A stretch of 64,000 nt of DNA from Akkermansiaceae bacterium UBA2367. GTDB lineage: Bacteria; Verrucomicrobiota; Verrucomicrobiia; Verrucomicrobiales; DEV007. Below are positions 1-8,444 of the stretch, piece by piece. Positions within the stretch are counted from its first letter, which is position 1; every line of letters begins with the position of its first letter. The stretch spans positions 37,524 to 101,523 of the forward strand of contig DDTJ01000012.1 of assembly GCA_002344525.1 (NCBI GenBank), written 5' to 3'. A program made the translations under genes and the position numbers. The notes beneath the pieces were generated by a model. The model was not told where the DNA came from. It saw only the letters and a program-made list of their open reading frames with translations, and did no database searches.

Positions 1-2
1 TC

Positions 3-1619
3 AACTTCTCCCACGCCAAGGCCCGCCGCCTCCCCGCCGAGGTCCTCTACGACGCCGTCCACTTCGCCACCGGGGCCGTGCCCGACATCCCCGGAGCCGG
101 ACGCGGCGTGCGCGCCAGCCAGCTCCCCGACGCCAAGCTCGACCTCAAGAGCGGCTTCCTCGCCAACCTCGGCCGCCCCGTCCGCGAAAGCTCCTGCGAA
201 TGCGAGCGCTCCGCCGACCTCCAGATGAGCGCCGTCATGGCCTTCCTCTCCGGCCCCGCCATCGCCGACGCCATCGGCGCGAAGGACAGCGGCCTCGCCA
301 AACTCGTCGCCTCCCAGCCCGAAGACCGCCGCCTCGTCGACGAGATCTACTACCGCATCCTCTCCCGCGCCCCCGGCGACGCCGAGACCGAGGCCGCCCT
401 CGCCGTGATGCAGGAGATCGAGTCCGATCACCACACCCTCCTCGCCAAGCTCGCCAAGGCCGAGGCCGACTGGGTGCCCGAGAAGAGTCGGCGCGAGATC
501 ACCCGCTACCAAGCCATCGACAAGGCCCGGACCGAACTCGCCGCCTACCAGCCCGAGGCCGCCAAGAAGAAAGCCGAGGCCGAAGCCGCGCAGAAAGCCC
601 GCATCGAGGCCGCGACCAAGGCCCTCGCCGACCACGACGCCACCGTGCCCGCGAAGACCGCCGAGTGGGAGAAAAGCCTCACCCTCGCCTCCTTCTGGAC
701 GAAGTGGACCCCGCTGACGCCCTCCGCCGCCACCGCCAACGAACCCAGCGGCATGAAACTCGCCATCGAGCCAGACGGCAGCCTCCTCGCCAACGGCCCG
801 TCGAAGCCCGTCATCTACACCCTGACCATACCCGTGAAGAGCGCCGCCCGGATCAGCGGCCTCATGCTCGAAGCCCTGCCCGACGAGCGCCTCCCCGGCT
901 ACGGCCCCGGCCTCAACCCGAACGGCAACTTCGTCGTCACCGAATTCGCCGCCAGCTACGTACCCACCGGCGGCGATCCCAAGAAGCCCGCCGCCCACAA
1001 GTTCAAGGACGCCAAGACCGACCACATCCAGCAGGGCTTCGACGTGAAGGCCTCCATCAACGGCCAAGTCGGGCGCGACGACAAAGGCTGGGCCGTCGCC
1101 GGCAACGAGCGCCAGCCCAACTGGGCACGCTACCAGTTCGAGCAGCCCCTCGCCATCGACGACAAAGGCGGCGTCCTCACCCTGACGATCCAATGCCAGT
1201 ATTCCAACGGCGAATACCCCCTCGGCAAGTTCCGCGTCTGGACCACCGACGCCGCCGCCCCCCTCGACGCCGGGCTGCCCGCCGCTGTCGCCGCCATCCT
1301 GCAAACCGAGCCAGCCCAGCGCCAGCCCGAGCAGCAGAGCGCCCTCGCCGCCTTCTTCCAGAGCCGCGACAAGGACCGCCACGTCCTCGCTTTCAGGCTC
1401 TTCAACGAGAGGAAGCCGCTCGCCCCCGACGCCCAGCTTCTCGCCCTCGAAGCCGCCCTGAAGACCGCCGAACAACCCATTAAAGAGGACCCCAAGCTCC
1501 TCGAACTGCGCGACAACATGGCCCACTCCACCCAGCAAGCCGCCGACCGCCGCCTCACCGCCGCGCAGGATCTCGCTTGGGCGCTGGTGAACAGTCCCTC
1601 GTTTTTGTTCAATCGGTGA
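3..1619 (+). CDS. DUF1549/DUF1553 (planctomycete-cytochrome-C-associated) protein, 3' part
   Basis: The frame is open from the first bases, so the gene starts upstream and only its last 538 residues are here. The visible start, NFSHAKARRLPAEVLYDAV, matches the DUF1553 signature in which a Tyr/Phe-Ser-His block precedes an Arg-Arg-Leu-x-Ala-Glu run. The usual DUF1553 ending is also present (DLAWALVNSPSFLFNR). Between YYRILSRAP (near residue 120) and that ending lies a long insertion: an Ala/Lys/Glu-rich predicted coiled coil, then a beta-rich stretch with a motif like LEALPDERLPGYGPGLNPNG, resembling a galactose-binding-like domain. Such proteins are typical of Planctomycetota and Verrucomicrobiota. 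They are usually exported, carry an N-terminal cytochrome-c-like domain (which would be outside this window), and sit beside a DUF1501 gene, as here (2916-4385). Their biochemical function is not established; a role in periplasmic breakdown of complex sugars is often suggested. Confidence 0.88.
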   Translation, partial: NFSHAKARRLPAEVLYDAVHFATGAVPDIPGAGRGVRASQLPDAKLDLKSGFLANLGRPVRESSCECERSADLQMSAVMAFLSGPAIADAIGAKDSGLAKLVASQPEDRRLVDEIYYRILSRAPGDAETEAALAVMQEIESDHHTLLAKLAKAEADWVPEKSRREITRYQAIDKARTELAAYQPEAAKKKAEAEAAQKARIEAATKALADHDATVPAKTAEWEKSLTLASFWTKWTPLTPSAATANEPSGMKLAIEPDGSLLANGPSKPVIYTLTIPVKSAARISGLMLEALPDERLPGYGPGLNPNGNFVVTEFAASYVPTGGDPKKPAAHKFKDAKTDHIQQGFDVKASINGQVGRDDKGWAVAGNERQPNWARYQFEQPLAIDDKGGVLTLTIQCQYSNGEYPLGKFRVWTTDAAAPLDAGLPAAVAAILQTEPAQRQPEQQSALAAFFQSRDKDRHVLAFRLFNERKPLAPDAQLLALEAALKTAEQPIKEDPKLLELRDNMAHSTQQAADRRLTAAQDLAWALVNSPSFLFNR

Positions 1620-1673
1620 GGCGGGATTGAGGCATTGATGCGTTAAAGAATTGAGACTCGAACTTCTGATGAG

Positions 1674-2150
1674 GTGAATCCACCATCCGACAACCAATCA
1701 ACAAGCCCGCCCATGTCAGAGGTCTTTCATGCCGACAACAAAAAAATCAAAAAGACCATTCTGGGAACAGGCCTATTCATCATGGTCGCCTTCTTTGTAT
1801 GCGGTATAATCGGGAAACACACATGGCATGGCACCATTTTTAACTCCTTGATCTTTTCCGCCATCTTTTTGATGACATTCCTGACATATGCCCACTGTGC
1901 CATACTTGGCAGATCCTACCTTGTTTCCACTGAAGGCATCACCTTGCTTAAGAACAACAGCTCGCACAAACACATTCCTTGGAATCAACTCAAAGGCCTC
2001 TCAAAAGGATATCTGGTGGCACCCTCAAAAGAAAACGTAAAAATATCTTTCAACCTTCCTCCAAAGCTTCAAATGAACGCAAGGGAAGCCATCGAACGAC
2101 TGCATCAATCCAAGGCCGAAGCGGATGCAGCCCCCTCCAGACGCTCATGA
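1674..2150 (+). CDS. hypothetical two-TM membrane protein, low GC
   Basis: Unrecognised protein of 158 residues from the GTG at 1674, or 145 from the ATG at 1713; no clear ribosome-binding site favours either. Two hydrophobic segments are visible (around KTILGTGLFIMVAFFVCGII and FNSLIFSAIFLMTFL), followed by a soluble tail of about 75 residues rich in short strands (YLVSTEGITLL, IPWNQLKGL). This arrangement resembles small bacterial PH-like membrane proteins, but that is only an impression. The gene is clearly poorer in G+C than its surroundings, with runs of A and T, which suggests recent acquisition. Its stop overlaps the next start in an ATGA, so the two genes are probably translated together. 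With two more small membrane-protein genes it separates the DUF1553 and DUF1501 genes. Confidence 0.7.
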   Translation: MNPPSDNQSTSPPMSEVFHADNKKIKKTILGTGLFIMVAFFVCGIIGKHTWHGTIFNSLIFSAIFLMTFLTYAHCAILGRSYLVSTEGITLLKNNSSHKHIPWNQLKGLSKGYLVAPSKENVKISFNLPPKLQMNAREAIERLHQSKAEADAAPSRRS

Positions 2151-2410
2151 CACCTATTGATCCAGCAGACCAGAAGACGATGCGATTGCCTTGCGGCGAC
2201 GCTCTCATTTCCGCCCGAGCAGCCAGATCGTCTTTCGCGCTCGCCCTCATCGCGTTTGCCGGCGGCATCGCCTGCATCATGGTCGGGCACTGGCCACCCG
2301 CTCTCATCCTCGTGTTCGCCGGAGTGGCCGGAACCATGACGAGCCTCCAAGCATGGCAGATGCGAGGCCCCATGAGCCAGCGGAATCCAGACGACGACCA
2401 CGCAGCCTGA
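2147..2410 (+). CDS. small hypothetical membrane protein, translationally coupled
   Basis: An 87-residue frame starting at the ATG that overlaps the upstream stop codon (ATGA, 2147-2150). The same frame is open further upstream, but the coupled ATG is the natural start. One long hydrophobic region, or a hairpin of two, is visible (SFALALIAFAGGIACIMV, then PPALILVFAGVAGTM), followed by a short polar tail ending in DDDHAA. No family is recognised. The four-base overlap with the gene before and the nine-base gap to the gene after suggest a three-gene transcription unit (1674-2863) of small membrane proteins. Expression and function cannot be deduced from the sequence. Confidence 0.6.
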   Translation: MTPIDPADQKTMRLPCGDALISARAARSSFALALIAFAGGIACIMVGHWPPALILVFAGVAGTMTSLQAWQMRGPMSQRNPDDDHAA

Positions 2411-2419
2411 AAAGACTCC

Positions 2420-2863
2420 ATGACCCTTTCCGGAACCGCTCATTACGTTCAAAACACCACCAAAGTGTCGGGTGGCGTCCGCAGCCGTCCGACTTCGACC
2501 TCCTACATCACCCTGTTTCGCGTAGAGGGCCGCCAATGCATGATCACGACGTCCAAACCGATTCCGATCGCAGATGGGGATGCGGTCGTCGTATCGGGGC
2601 GAGCAGGCCGCTCGGGACTTACCGCATACGCCATCCACAACACGGCCAATGGGATCACCTCCCACACCGGCATCGCGAGCAAGGTTCTCCTTGGCTTGAT
2701 CCTGCCGGCATTCGGCCTGATTTTCTGCGGCATCGCATCCATGATCCTCGGGAGCTATTCATGGTATCTGTACTTGGCCTTTGTCGCCTATTCGATCTAT
2801 TTGTTCTACCAAGCCTGCATGGCGGCCTCGGCAAGAGGACAGGTTGCCGCACACTCGCCATAA
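2420..2863 (+). CDS. hypothetical protein with soluble N-terminal domain and two TM segments
   Basis: An unrecognised protein of 147 residues. The first ~80 residues are polar and strand-rich (ITLFRVEGRQCMITT, GDAVVVSGRAGRSGL), resembling a small beta-barrel or OB-like fold. Two transmembrane segments follow (KVLLGLILPAFGLIFCGIAS and YLYLAFVAYSIYLFYQA) and then a short tail. The start is the ATG nine bases after the previous stop. It is the last of three small membrane-protein genes lying between the DUF1553 and DUF1501 genes, and its base composition is also somewhat below that of the flanking genes. An N-terminal soluble domain followed by two membrane spans recurs in many uncharacterised bacterial membrane proteins, so this gives no function. 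Confidence 0.65.
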   Translation: MTLSGTAHYVQNTTKVSGGVRSRPTSTSYITLFRVEGRQCMITTSKPIPIADGDAVVVSGRAGRSGLTAYAIHNTANGITSHTGIASKVLLGLILPAFGLIFCGIASMILGSYSWYLYLAFVAYSIYLFYQACMAASARGQVAAHSP

Positions 2864-2915
2864 TTTCCCCGCCCAATCGCATCCACCCAGCTAAACAGCC
2901 AACCCGCCCACCACC

Positions 2916-4385
2916 ATGATCAGACTGCCCGGAGAAATCGCCAAGGACCTCTGCGACCCCCACCTCAAGCCCGGACGCCGCGACTTCCTGCGGATCGGCG
3001 GAGCGGGGATGCTGGGGATGACCCTCAACAACATCCTCGCCGTGCAGAAGGCCAGCGCCGCCTCCGGCCTCGCGGGACGGCCCGGCTGGGGCAAGGCCAA
3101 GTCCGTCATCATGATCTACCTGCAAGGCGGGCCCAGCCACATCGACCTCTTCGACCCCAAGCCCGACGCGCCCACCAACGTGAAGTCCATCTTCAACCCC
3201 ATCAACACCGCCGTCGATGGCCTGCAATACACCGAGCTGCTCCCCAGCCTCGCCAAGGTGGCGAACAAGTTCACCACCGTGCGCTCGATGAGCTACACCC
3301 CCAACGGGCTCTTCAACCACACCGCCGCGATCTACCAGATCATGACCGGCTACACCACCGACAAGGTCAGCCCCTCCGGCCAGCTCGAGCCGCCCACGCC
3401 CAAGGACTTCCCCAACTTCGGGTCCAACATCGTCCGCATGAAGCCCAGCGACGAGCCCATGCTGCCCTTCGTCGTCATGCCCCGCCCCCTGCAGGAGTCC
3501 AACGTCATCAACAAGGGCGGCACCGCCGGCTTCCTCGGTAAGGCCTACGATCCCTACTACCTCTTCCCCGACGGGGACGACATGGACATGAACAAGATGA
3601 CGAAGGTCCGCGTCGACGACCTCCAGCTCCGCCCCGACGTCTTCTCCCTGCGCCTCCAGCGCCGCGCCAAGCTGCGCGACGCCCTGACCTCGCAGATGCC
3701 CGTCATCGAGAAGGCCGTCGAGAGCTACAACCTCGACGAATACTACGACAAGGCCCTCAACCTCATCGTCTCCGGCCGCGCCCGCGACGCCTTCAACCTC
3801 GAAGCCGAGGACGACAAGCTGCGCGAGCGCTACGGCCGCAACACCTTCGGGCAGAGCTGCCTCCTCGCCCGCCGCCTCGTCGAGGCCGGCACCAAGGTCG
3901 TCGAGGTCATCTGGCCCAAGGTCGCCAACAGCGACAACCACAGCTGGGACCACCACACCGGCCTGCCCAAGCGGATGAAGGACCAGTCCGCCCCGATGCT
4001 CGACAAGGGCCTCTCCGCCCTCTTCGACGACCTCGACCAGCGCGGGCTCCTCAGCGAGACCCTCGTCGTCGCCATCGGCGAATTCGGCCGCAGCCCCGAG
4101 ATGGGCGTCTCCACCAGCGGCAACAGCAACAGCGCCGACGGACGCGACCACTGGCCCTACTGCTACACCTCCATCATCGGCGGCGCCGGGATCAAGCGAG
4201 GCCACGTCCACGGCAAGTCCGACAAGACCGGGTCCGCCCCCGCCGAAGACCCCGTCCACCCCACCGAGATCCTCGCCACCATCTACCACACCATGGGCAT
4301 CGACCCGCAGTCCATCGTCTACAACCACCTCAACCAGCCAAGGGAGCTGGTGAAGGCGGATTCGGTGGAGAAGCTGTTCGGGTGA
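2916..4385 (+). CDS. DUF1501 domain-containing protein (Tat-exported, sulfatase-like superfamily)
   Basis: A 489-residue DUF1501 protein, a family distantly related to the alkaline phosphatase/sulfatase superfamily. Residues 21-45 hold a twin-arginine export signal ([16 protein letters not shown] followed by a hydrophobic run and small residues). The core shows [22 protein letters not shown] near residue 65, typical of the family, then [17 protein letters not shown] near residue 330 and [13 protein letters not shown] near residue 385, where metal-ligand-like Asp, His and Glu residues cluster. Length is usual for the family. It normally forms a pair with a DUF1549/DUF1553 gene; here that partner ends at 1619 and three small genes lie between. 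Substrate is unknown. The start at 2916 places the RR motif near the N-terminus as expected. Confidence 0.93.
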   Translation: MIRLPGEIAKDLCDPHLKPGRRDFLRIGGAGMLGMTLNNILAVQKASAASGLAGRPGWGKAKSVIMIYLQGGPSHIDLFDPKPDAPTNVKSIFNPINTAVDGLQYTELLPSLAKVANKFTTVRSMSYTPNGLFNHTAAIYQIMTGYTTDKVSPSGQLEPPTPKDFPNFGSNIVRMKPSDEPMLPFVVMPRPLQESNVINKGGTAGFLGKAYDPYYLFPDGDDMDMNKMTKVRVDDLQLRPDVFSLRLQRRAKLRDALTSQMPVIEKAVESYNLDEYYDKALNLIVSGRARDAFNLEAEDDKLRERYGRNTFGQSCLLARRLVEAGTKVVEVIWPKVANSDNHSWDHHTGLPKRMKDQSAPMLDKGLSALFDDLDQRGLLSETLVVAIGEFGRSPEMGVSTSGNSNSADGRDHWPYCYTSIIGGAGIKRGHVHGKSDKTGSAPAEDPVHPTEILATIYHTMGIDPQSIVYNHLNQPRELVKADSVEKLFG

Positions 4386-4418
4386 GGGCGGCCTGCTTTT
4401 GCCCGCGCTTCATGCCCG

Positions 4419-4501
4419 GTGCTTCGTAGCGAAATTCGTGAGAATTTCGGCGGGCGTCCCCTGAGCACCGACAGGGAGAAGTTCTCACGAACTTCTCTAC
4501 C
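4419..4501. repeat. REP-like two-hairpin element, copy 1
   Basis: The intergenic element holds two perfect hairpins. One has arms CGAAATTC/GAATTTCG with loop GTGA (4430-4449). The other has arms GAGAAGTTC/GAACTTCTC with loop TCAC (4476-4497). A near-identical copy lies in reverse orientation at 33284-33367. This is typical of a REP/BIME or small MITE doublet. The rest of the 4386-4608 gap shows nothing else recognisable. Confidence 0.85.
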
Positions 4502-4608
4502 GACAGCCTGTGAACCGCTTTGCCAGTGCTTCATGCGCACGCATTGGCACACGTCTTCCGCCGCAGCGTCCCGCTTGACTCCCCATCCACCCGCTGCGAG
4601 ATTCTCCC

Positions 4609-4836
4609 ATGACCCGGAAGCAACTGGAAAACGTAATCGAAGAGGGCGTTCCTTTCGAGTTGCATCTCGCCGACGGTCGCTCCTATGCTGTTCCGCATCA
4701 GGACTACATCTCCCTCCCGCCGAAAAACGCGACCGTGGCGGTGGTTTATGAAGACGACGGCACCGTCCACCTGCTCCCCCTGCTGACTATGACGGGATTG
4801 ACCTACAATCCGAAGAAGCGGGCCGCCTCCCGCTGA
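4609..4836 (+). CDS. small conserved protein (HLADGR...PHQDY type)
   Basis: A 75-residue protein of a type recurring in Verrucomicrobiota, Planctomycetota and relatives, where a short helix is followed by a FxLHLADGRxxxVPHxDxxS stretch and a hydrophobic strand ending near the word LLTMTGL. The matching segments here are FELHLADGRSYAVPHQDYIS (residues 16-35) and TVHLLPLLTMTGL. The function of the family is unknown to me; the size and compact fold would suit a small regulatory or binding protein. The gene stands alone: a REP-like element lies upstream and a hairpin doublet downstream. The start is the ATG at 4609 after CTCCC, with no clear Shine-Dalgarno sequence. Confidence 0.75.
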   Translation: MTRKQLENVIEEGVPFELHLADGRSYAVPHQDYISLPPKNATVAVVYEDDGTVHLLPLLTMTGLTYNPKKRAASR

Positions 4837-4852
4837 TCTGGCGGCAGAATGT

Positions 4853-4971
4853 GGCATGGGCATCCTGCCCATGCCTTCGATAGGGACGCCGGAAAGGGCG
4901 GGCTGCAATAGCGAACGGGCTCGTCAGGGTCTCCGCTCCCCAAACAAGATGCATGGGCAGGATGCCCATGC
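4853..4971. repeat. Inverted hairpin doublet (GGCATGGGCA family)
   Basis: Two perfect hairpins of the same sequence in opposite orientation flank a ~75-base core. The left has arms GGCATGGGCA/TGCCCATGCC with loop TCC (4853-4875). The right has arms GCATGGGCA/TGCCCATGC with loop GGA (4951-4971). The loops are complementary, so the ends are inverted copies. This looks like a REP doublet or small non-autonomous element. The right hairpin contains an ATG in frame with the next gene, which falsely lengthens that gene. Confidence 0.8.
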
Positions 4972-4982
4972 TCCCCCTTCCC

Positions 4983-6233
4983 ATGAAACGCCTCCTCCTC
5001 CTCTCCTCGTTCGCCCTGTCCACCGCCCACGCCGACGACAGCGCACAAGCCCGACGCGAGACGGTGACCGGCATTCCGGGACTGGTCGCCTTCTGGGACT
5101 TCGTGAAGCGGGAGCCCGACGGCGGGCGCTTCCTCGCCCATGTGCCCGAGGGGGCCGACAACGACTATCCTCTGGATGCGGGCAACTACGTGAAGGAATA
5201 CTGGGGCCAAGGCCGCGACGCCACCTACGACGATTTTCCCCTGCTGGGGCGCGGCCCCTTCGGTCAGGCCATCCAGATCCGGCACGAGGAGGACATCACC
5301 TTTCGCCCCCTTCTCTACGTGCCCAGAGAGCGCCTGCACGACACCCCTCTCGACATCAAGGGGGCCAAGCGATCCCTCACCGTGGTGGCCTGGGCGATCC
5401 GGAATCGGGGCGGGCACGCCCTCGCGGGCATCTGGCACGAGGGCACCGACCTGAAGCACGAGGCCGGGACGGACATCCGGAAAGTCCAACTGGGCCAGCG
5501 GCAGTACGGGCTCTTCGCGGGCAACAACATCAGCGGAACCGCCTGCGCCCACGTCTCGGAAAACGGGGCGGGCACCTTTCTCAACCGCTTCGCCATGCAC
5601 AAGAGCAACTCCATCGACGTCTCGCCCGTGATCCCGGTGGACGCCCCCGACGACGTGATCGACGCCTCGTGGCAGTGCTTCGCCATGACCTTCGACCACG
5701 GAACCGACCAGCTCATCAGCTGGCTCAACGGGCGCTCCGGCGACCGCTGGTTCGACCACCCCAAAAAAGACCCGTCGCTCTCCACCGCCTACAATGCGTG
5801 GAGACAAGGCCATCTCCACCGGGAGCCCGGTTTGCAGGAGGGCGAAGACCCGGACTTTCCCATGGACCAGTTCTACAATCCGCCCGAGGACACTCCCCTT
5901 TCCACCGAGGTCGTCTCCGAAACCGACACTGAGAAGGTCGAAGTGCAGGAGTTCCCCTACACCCGTGTGCAGTTCACCTCGCGCAAGGATGCCGGGGGCG
6001 GCTGGAAAGTGCTGGACCGGGATCTCGTCAGCCTGCGCCTCAATCCCTGGTGGTATCCCCACGACCTTTACGAGCCCACCCGCGAAAGCGGTGGCCCGTT
6101 CTCCATCGGCCGAGTCATCCACAGCGCCCGCACCAGTGGCTTCAGCGGATGGATCGGCGGCGTGGCCGTGTTCGACCACGCGCTGGATGCGGAGGAACTG
6201 GCGGCATTGGCGGCGCTCGACGATCGGCCTTGA
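4983..6233 (+). CDS. secreted LamG/concanavalin-like protein
   Basis: A 416-residue exported protein from the ATG at 4983. The frame is open back to 4953, but that extension lies in a repeat hairpin, and starting at 4983 gives a clean signal peptide (MKRLLLLSSFALSTAHA). The mature part begins with GLVAFWDFVKREPDG, the usual opening of LamG-type jelly-roll domains (GLVAxWDF), and has strand motifs such as SLTVVAWAIRNRGG and WQCFAMTFDHGTDQLISWLNG. The end, FSGWIGGVAVFDHALDAEELAAL, is the classic last strand of a LamG_3 domain. Such domains bind or scaffold glycans in exported proteins of this phylum; no catalytic domain is seen. It converges with the DUF1080 gene 28 bases downstream. Confidence 0.82.
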   Translation: MKRLLLLSSFALSTAHADDSAQARRETVTGIPGLVAFWDFVKREPDGGRFLAHVPEGADNDYPLDAGNYVKEYWGQGRDATYDDFPLLGRGPFGQAIQIRHEEDITFRPLLYVPRERLHDTPLDIKGAKRSLTVVAWAIRNRGGHALAGIWHEGTDLKHEAGTDIRKVQLGQRQYGLFAGNNISGTACAHVSENGAGTFLNRFAMHKSNSIDVSPVIPVDAPDDVIDASWQCFAMTFDHGTDQLISWLNGRSGDRWFDHPKKDPSLSTAYNAWRQGHLHREPGLQEGEDPDFPMDQFYNPPEDTPLSTEVVSETDTEKVEVQEFPYTRVQFTSRKDAGGGWKVLDRDLVSLRLNPWWYPHDLYEPTRESGGPFSIGRVIHSARTSGFSGWIGGVAVFDHALDAEELAALAALDDRP

Positions 6234-6261
6234 TCCACCAGACTCCGCCCTCCCCAGCCCG

Positions 6262-6915
6262 TCACTCCAGCTCGCGGATGCGGAGATTGCGGTAGGCGGT
6301 CTTGTCGGAATGGTCGGTGAGCATGATGCGCCCGCGACCGGGAGCGAAGCCCTCCTTTGCCTTGAATTTGCTCCCGGCGAGATTCGCCTTCCACTCCTCG
6401 GAGGCGGTGTCGGCCTCGCCGACGAGAACGCCGTTCAGCCAATGCTGCAGCTTGCCGTCCTTCGAGACGACGCGGCTGTGGTTCCATTCGCCGGGAGCTT
6501 TCAACGGCGTCTCCACCGAAGGCGCTTGGATGTCGTAAAAGGAGGCGGTGTGCCGTTTCGCGCCGTTTTTCCCGTCGGGATGCTTCTCGTCGTCGAGCAT
6601 CTGGTATTCGATGCCGAGCCACTCCTTCCCGCCGACCTTGGTGACCCAGTATTTGAGACCGTTGTTGCCGCCTTCGGCGAGCTGCCACTCCCATTCGAGG
6701 TCAAAATTTGAATATTCCTTTTCCGAAAGCAGATTGCCGCCCTTCCCGTCGAGGCGCAACTCGCCATCGACGATGCTCCAGCCGGGACCCGGCGCAACGC
6801 CGTCCTGCCCAGTCCAGCCGGCGAAGGTCTTGCCGTCGAAAAGAGGGACGAACTCCCCCGCCACGGCGGCGGCGAGGAGCAGGGAGAGGAGGGCGGAGAA
6901 AAAGACGGTCTTCAT
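6262..6915 (-). CDS. DUF1080 (3-keto-disaccharide hydrolase-like) secreted protein
   Basis: A 217-residue protein with a signal peptide (MKTVFFSALLSLLLAAAVAG) and one DUF1080 domain. The diagnostic opening is FVPLFDGKTFAGWTGQDG (residues 22-39). Other family marks are WSIVDGELRL, FDLEWEWQLAEGGNNGLKYW, GIEYQMLDD and GEWNHSRVVSKDGKLQHWLNG, and the end has MLTDHSDKTAYRNLRIREL. The fold is a concanavalin-like jelly roll. Some family members are known to hydrolyse 3-keto-disaccharides made by sugar 3-dehydrogenases; no such dehydrogenase is in this window, so that activity is not established here. Length is normal for a single-domain member. The next minus-strand gene upstream (CNNM/CorC-type) ends before it with 60 bases between, so co-transcription is possible. 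Confidence 0.9.
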   Translation of the reverse strand: MKTVFFSALLSLLLAAAVAGEFVPLFDGKTFAGWTGQDGVAPGPGWSIVDGELRLDGKGGNLLSEKEYSNFDLEWEWQLAEGGNNGLKYWVTKVGGKEWLGIEYQMLDDEKHPDGKNGAKRHTASFYDIQAPSVETPLKAPGEWNHSRVVSKDGKLQHWLNGVLVGEADTASEEWKANLAGSKFKAKEGFAPGRGRIMLTDHSDKTAYRNLRIRELE

Positions 6916-6975
6916 GGGACGCGACCTTAACCGGAAAAGCCCGCCGAGGTCAAGGGCGCAGCCCTGTCTCGGCCC

Positions 6976-8316
6976 TCACTCCTCCGCAGCGTCGTCGGCC
7001 TCGCCTTCCGGCGTCTCCTCGGCGGGGAGGACCCGGCGGACCGCGACCTTGTCGATGCGCTGGCGGTCCATGTCCACGATCTCGAACTCAAACTCGCCCG
7101 CGGAGAAGGATTCGCCCTCGGAAGGAAGGCGGTCGAGCCGATGGACGATGTAGCCGGCGAGGGTCTGGAAAGGCTCCTTCTCCGCGTCGGCGAGAATGGA
7201 GAAGCCGGGGATGGCCTCCTCGACCATATCGACTTCGACAAGCCCGTCGGCGAGCCAAGCGCCCTCTCCGGTCTCGCGGATGCCGGGACGACCGACGTTC
7301 ATGTCGCCGGGACGCAACTCGCCGACGACCTCCTCGACGAGATCCTCCAAGGTGATGAGCCCGCGCACCGTGCCGAACTCGTCCGCGACGAGGGCGGCGC
7401 CGAGGTTGGAATGGCGCAGGGTGTCGAGAAGGGAGAGGGCCGACTGCGTCTCCGAGACGAAGAGCGGCTCGCGGCAGATCTCGCCGAGGGGCTTCGGGCG
7501 CGGGCTGGCGAGGTTCGCGAAGAGCATCCTCAGCGAGATCATCCCGGTCACGGAGTCGCGGTTGTCCTCGTAGACGGGGAAGACGGTCTGGTTCGTCGCC
7601 GCGATCTGGGGCCAGTAGGTGTCGGGCGTGGCGTCGTGCGGCAGGAAGAGGATGCGCGGGCGGGGCTGCATCACCTCCTCGGCGAGGACGTCCCGCAGGT
7701 CGAAGACGCCCTCGACCATCTCGGACTCCTCCTGCTTCACCGTGCCGGTCACGATGCCCTCGCGCAGGATCACCTCCACATCGGCGACGGAGGCCCCCTC
7801 GTCCCCCTCGGGCCGTTTCCCGAAAAGCTTGAGGACGAGCTTGGTGCTCAGTTCAAGGAAGGCGACGAGCGGCCTCGCCACGATCGAGAGCAGGTCCATG
7901 GGCCTCGCCATGAGGGAGGCGATGGCCTCGGGGAAGCGCAAGGCGAGCCCCTTGGGCACGAGTTCGCCCACCACGAGGGAGAAATAGGTGATGAGGACAA
8001 CGACGAGCCAGAAGGCGACCTTCTCCGCGTAGGGGGCGAGGGCGGGGATCTGCTCGACGTAGGGGGTGACGTAGGGGGCGAGGCTCTGGCCGCCGTAGGC
8101 CCCGGCGAGCACGCCGACGAGCGTGATCCCGATCTGGACGGTGCTGAGGAAGCGCTCGGGATTCTCCCCAAGCTTCAACGCCAACCTCGCCCCTTTTTTA
8201 CCGGAATCGGCGAGGAGCGTGAGACGGCTGCGCCTAGCGGAGATGAGAGCGATCTCCGCCATGGCGAAGACTCCGTTGAGCAGCAAAAGGGAAAAAATGA
8301 CGACGAGATCGATCAC
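6976..8316 (-). CDS. CNNM/CorC (HlyC-CorC) family transporter
   Basis: A membrane protein of 446 residues from the GTG at 8316; the frame is open to 8451, but those 45 residues are not hydrophobic and do not resemble the family. The DUF21 transmembrane domain opens with VIDLVVIFSLLLLNGVFAMAEIALISARRSRL, includes the proline- and glycine-rich segment VVGELVPKGLALRFPE, and runs to about residue 190. A CBS pair follows (EVMQPRPRILFLPHDATP and VFPVYEDNRDSVTGMI), then a CorC_HlyC domain (GLVEVDMVEEAIPG, TLAGYIVHRLDRLPSEGESF). Members act in magnesium or cobalt homeostasis and resistance at the inner membrane; the substrate here is not proven. The acidic C-terminus is typical. It is divergent from the DUF423 gene. 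Confidence 0.9.
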   Translation of the reverse strand: MIDLVVIFSLLLLNGVFAMAEIALISARRSRLTLLADSGKKGARLALKLGENPERFLSTVQIGITLVGVLAGAYGGQSLAPYVTPYVEQIPALAPYAEKVAFWLVVVLITYFSLVVGELVPKGLALRFPEAIASLMARPMDLLSIVARPLVAFLELSTKLVLKLFGKRPEGDEGASVADVEVILREGIVTGTVKQEESEMVEGVFDLRDVLAEEVMQPRPRILFLPHDATPDTYWPQIAATNQTVFPVYEDNRDSVTGMISLRMLFANLASPRPKPLGEICREPLFVSETQSALSLLDTLRHSNLGAALVADEFGTVRGLITLEDLVEEVVGELRPGDMNVGRPGIRETGEGAWLADGLVEVDMVEEAIPGFSILADAEKEPFQTLAGYIVHRLDRLPSEGESFSAGEFEFEIVDMDRQRIDKVAVRRVLPAEETPEGEADDAAEE

Positions 8317-8444
8317 GAAGTGTCTATTTCTCGCCTCACTCCACGTAAAGTCAAGAGTTGCGAGAGGCCGCAGTCCATGGTCCTTGTCCAAAATGCCCGA
8401 ATATGGAGGCGGCGGGACGCCGTTTCCCCACCCCTCCCGGACCC

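Noticed and set aside
4953..4982. Upstream ATG extending the LamG gene by ten codons
   Set aside because: The extension lies in a hairpin repeat and would spoil the signal peptide that begins at 4983.
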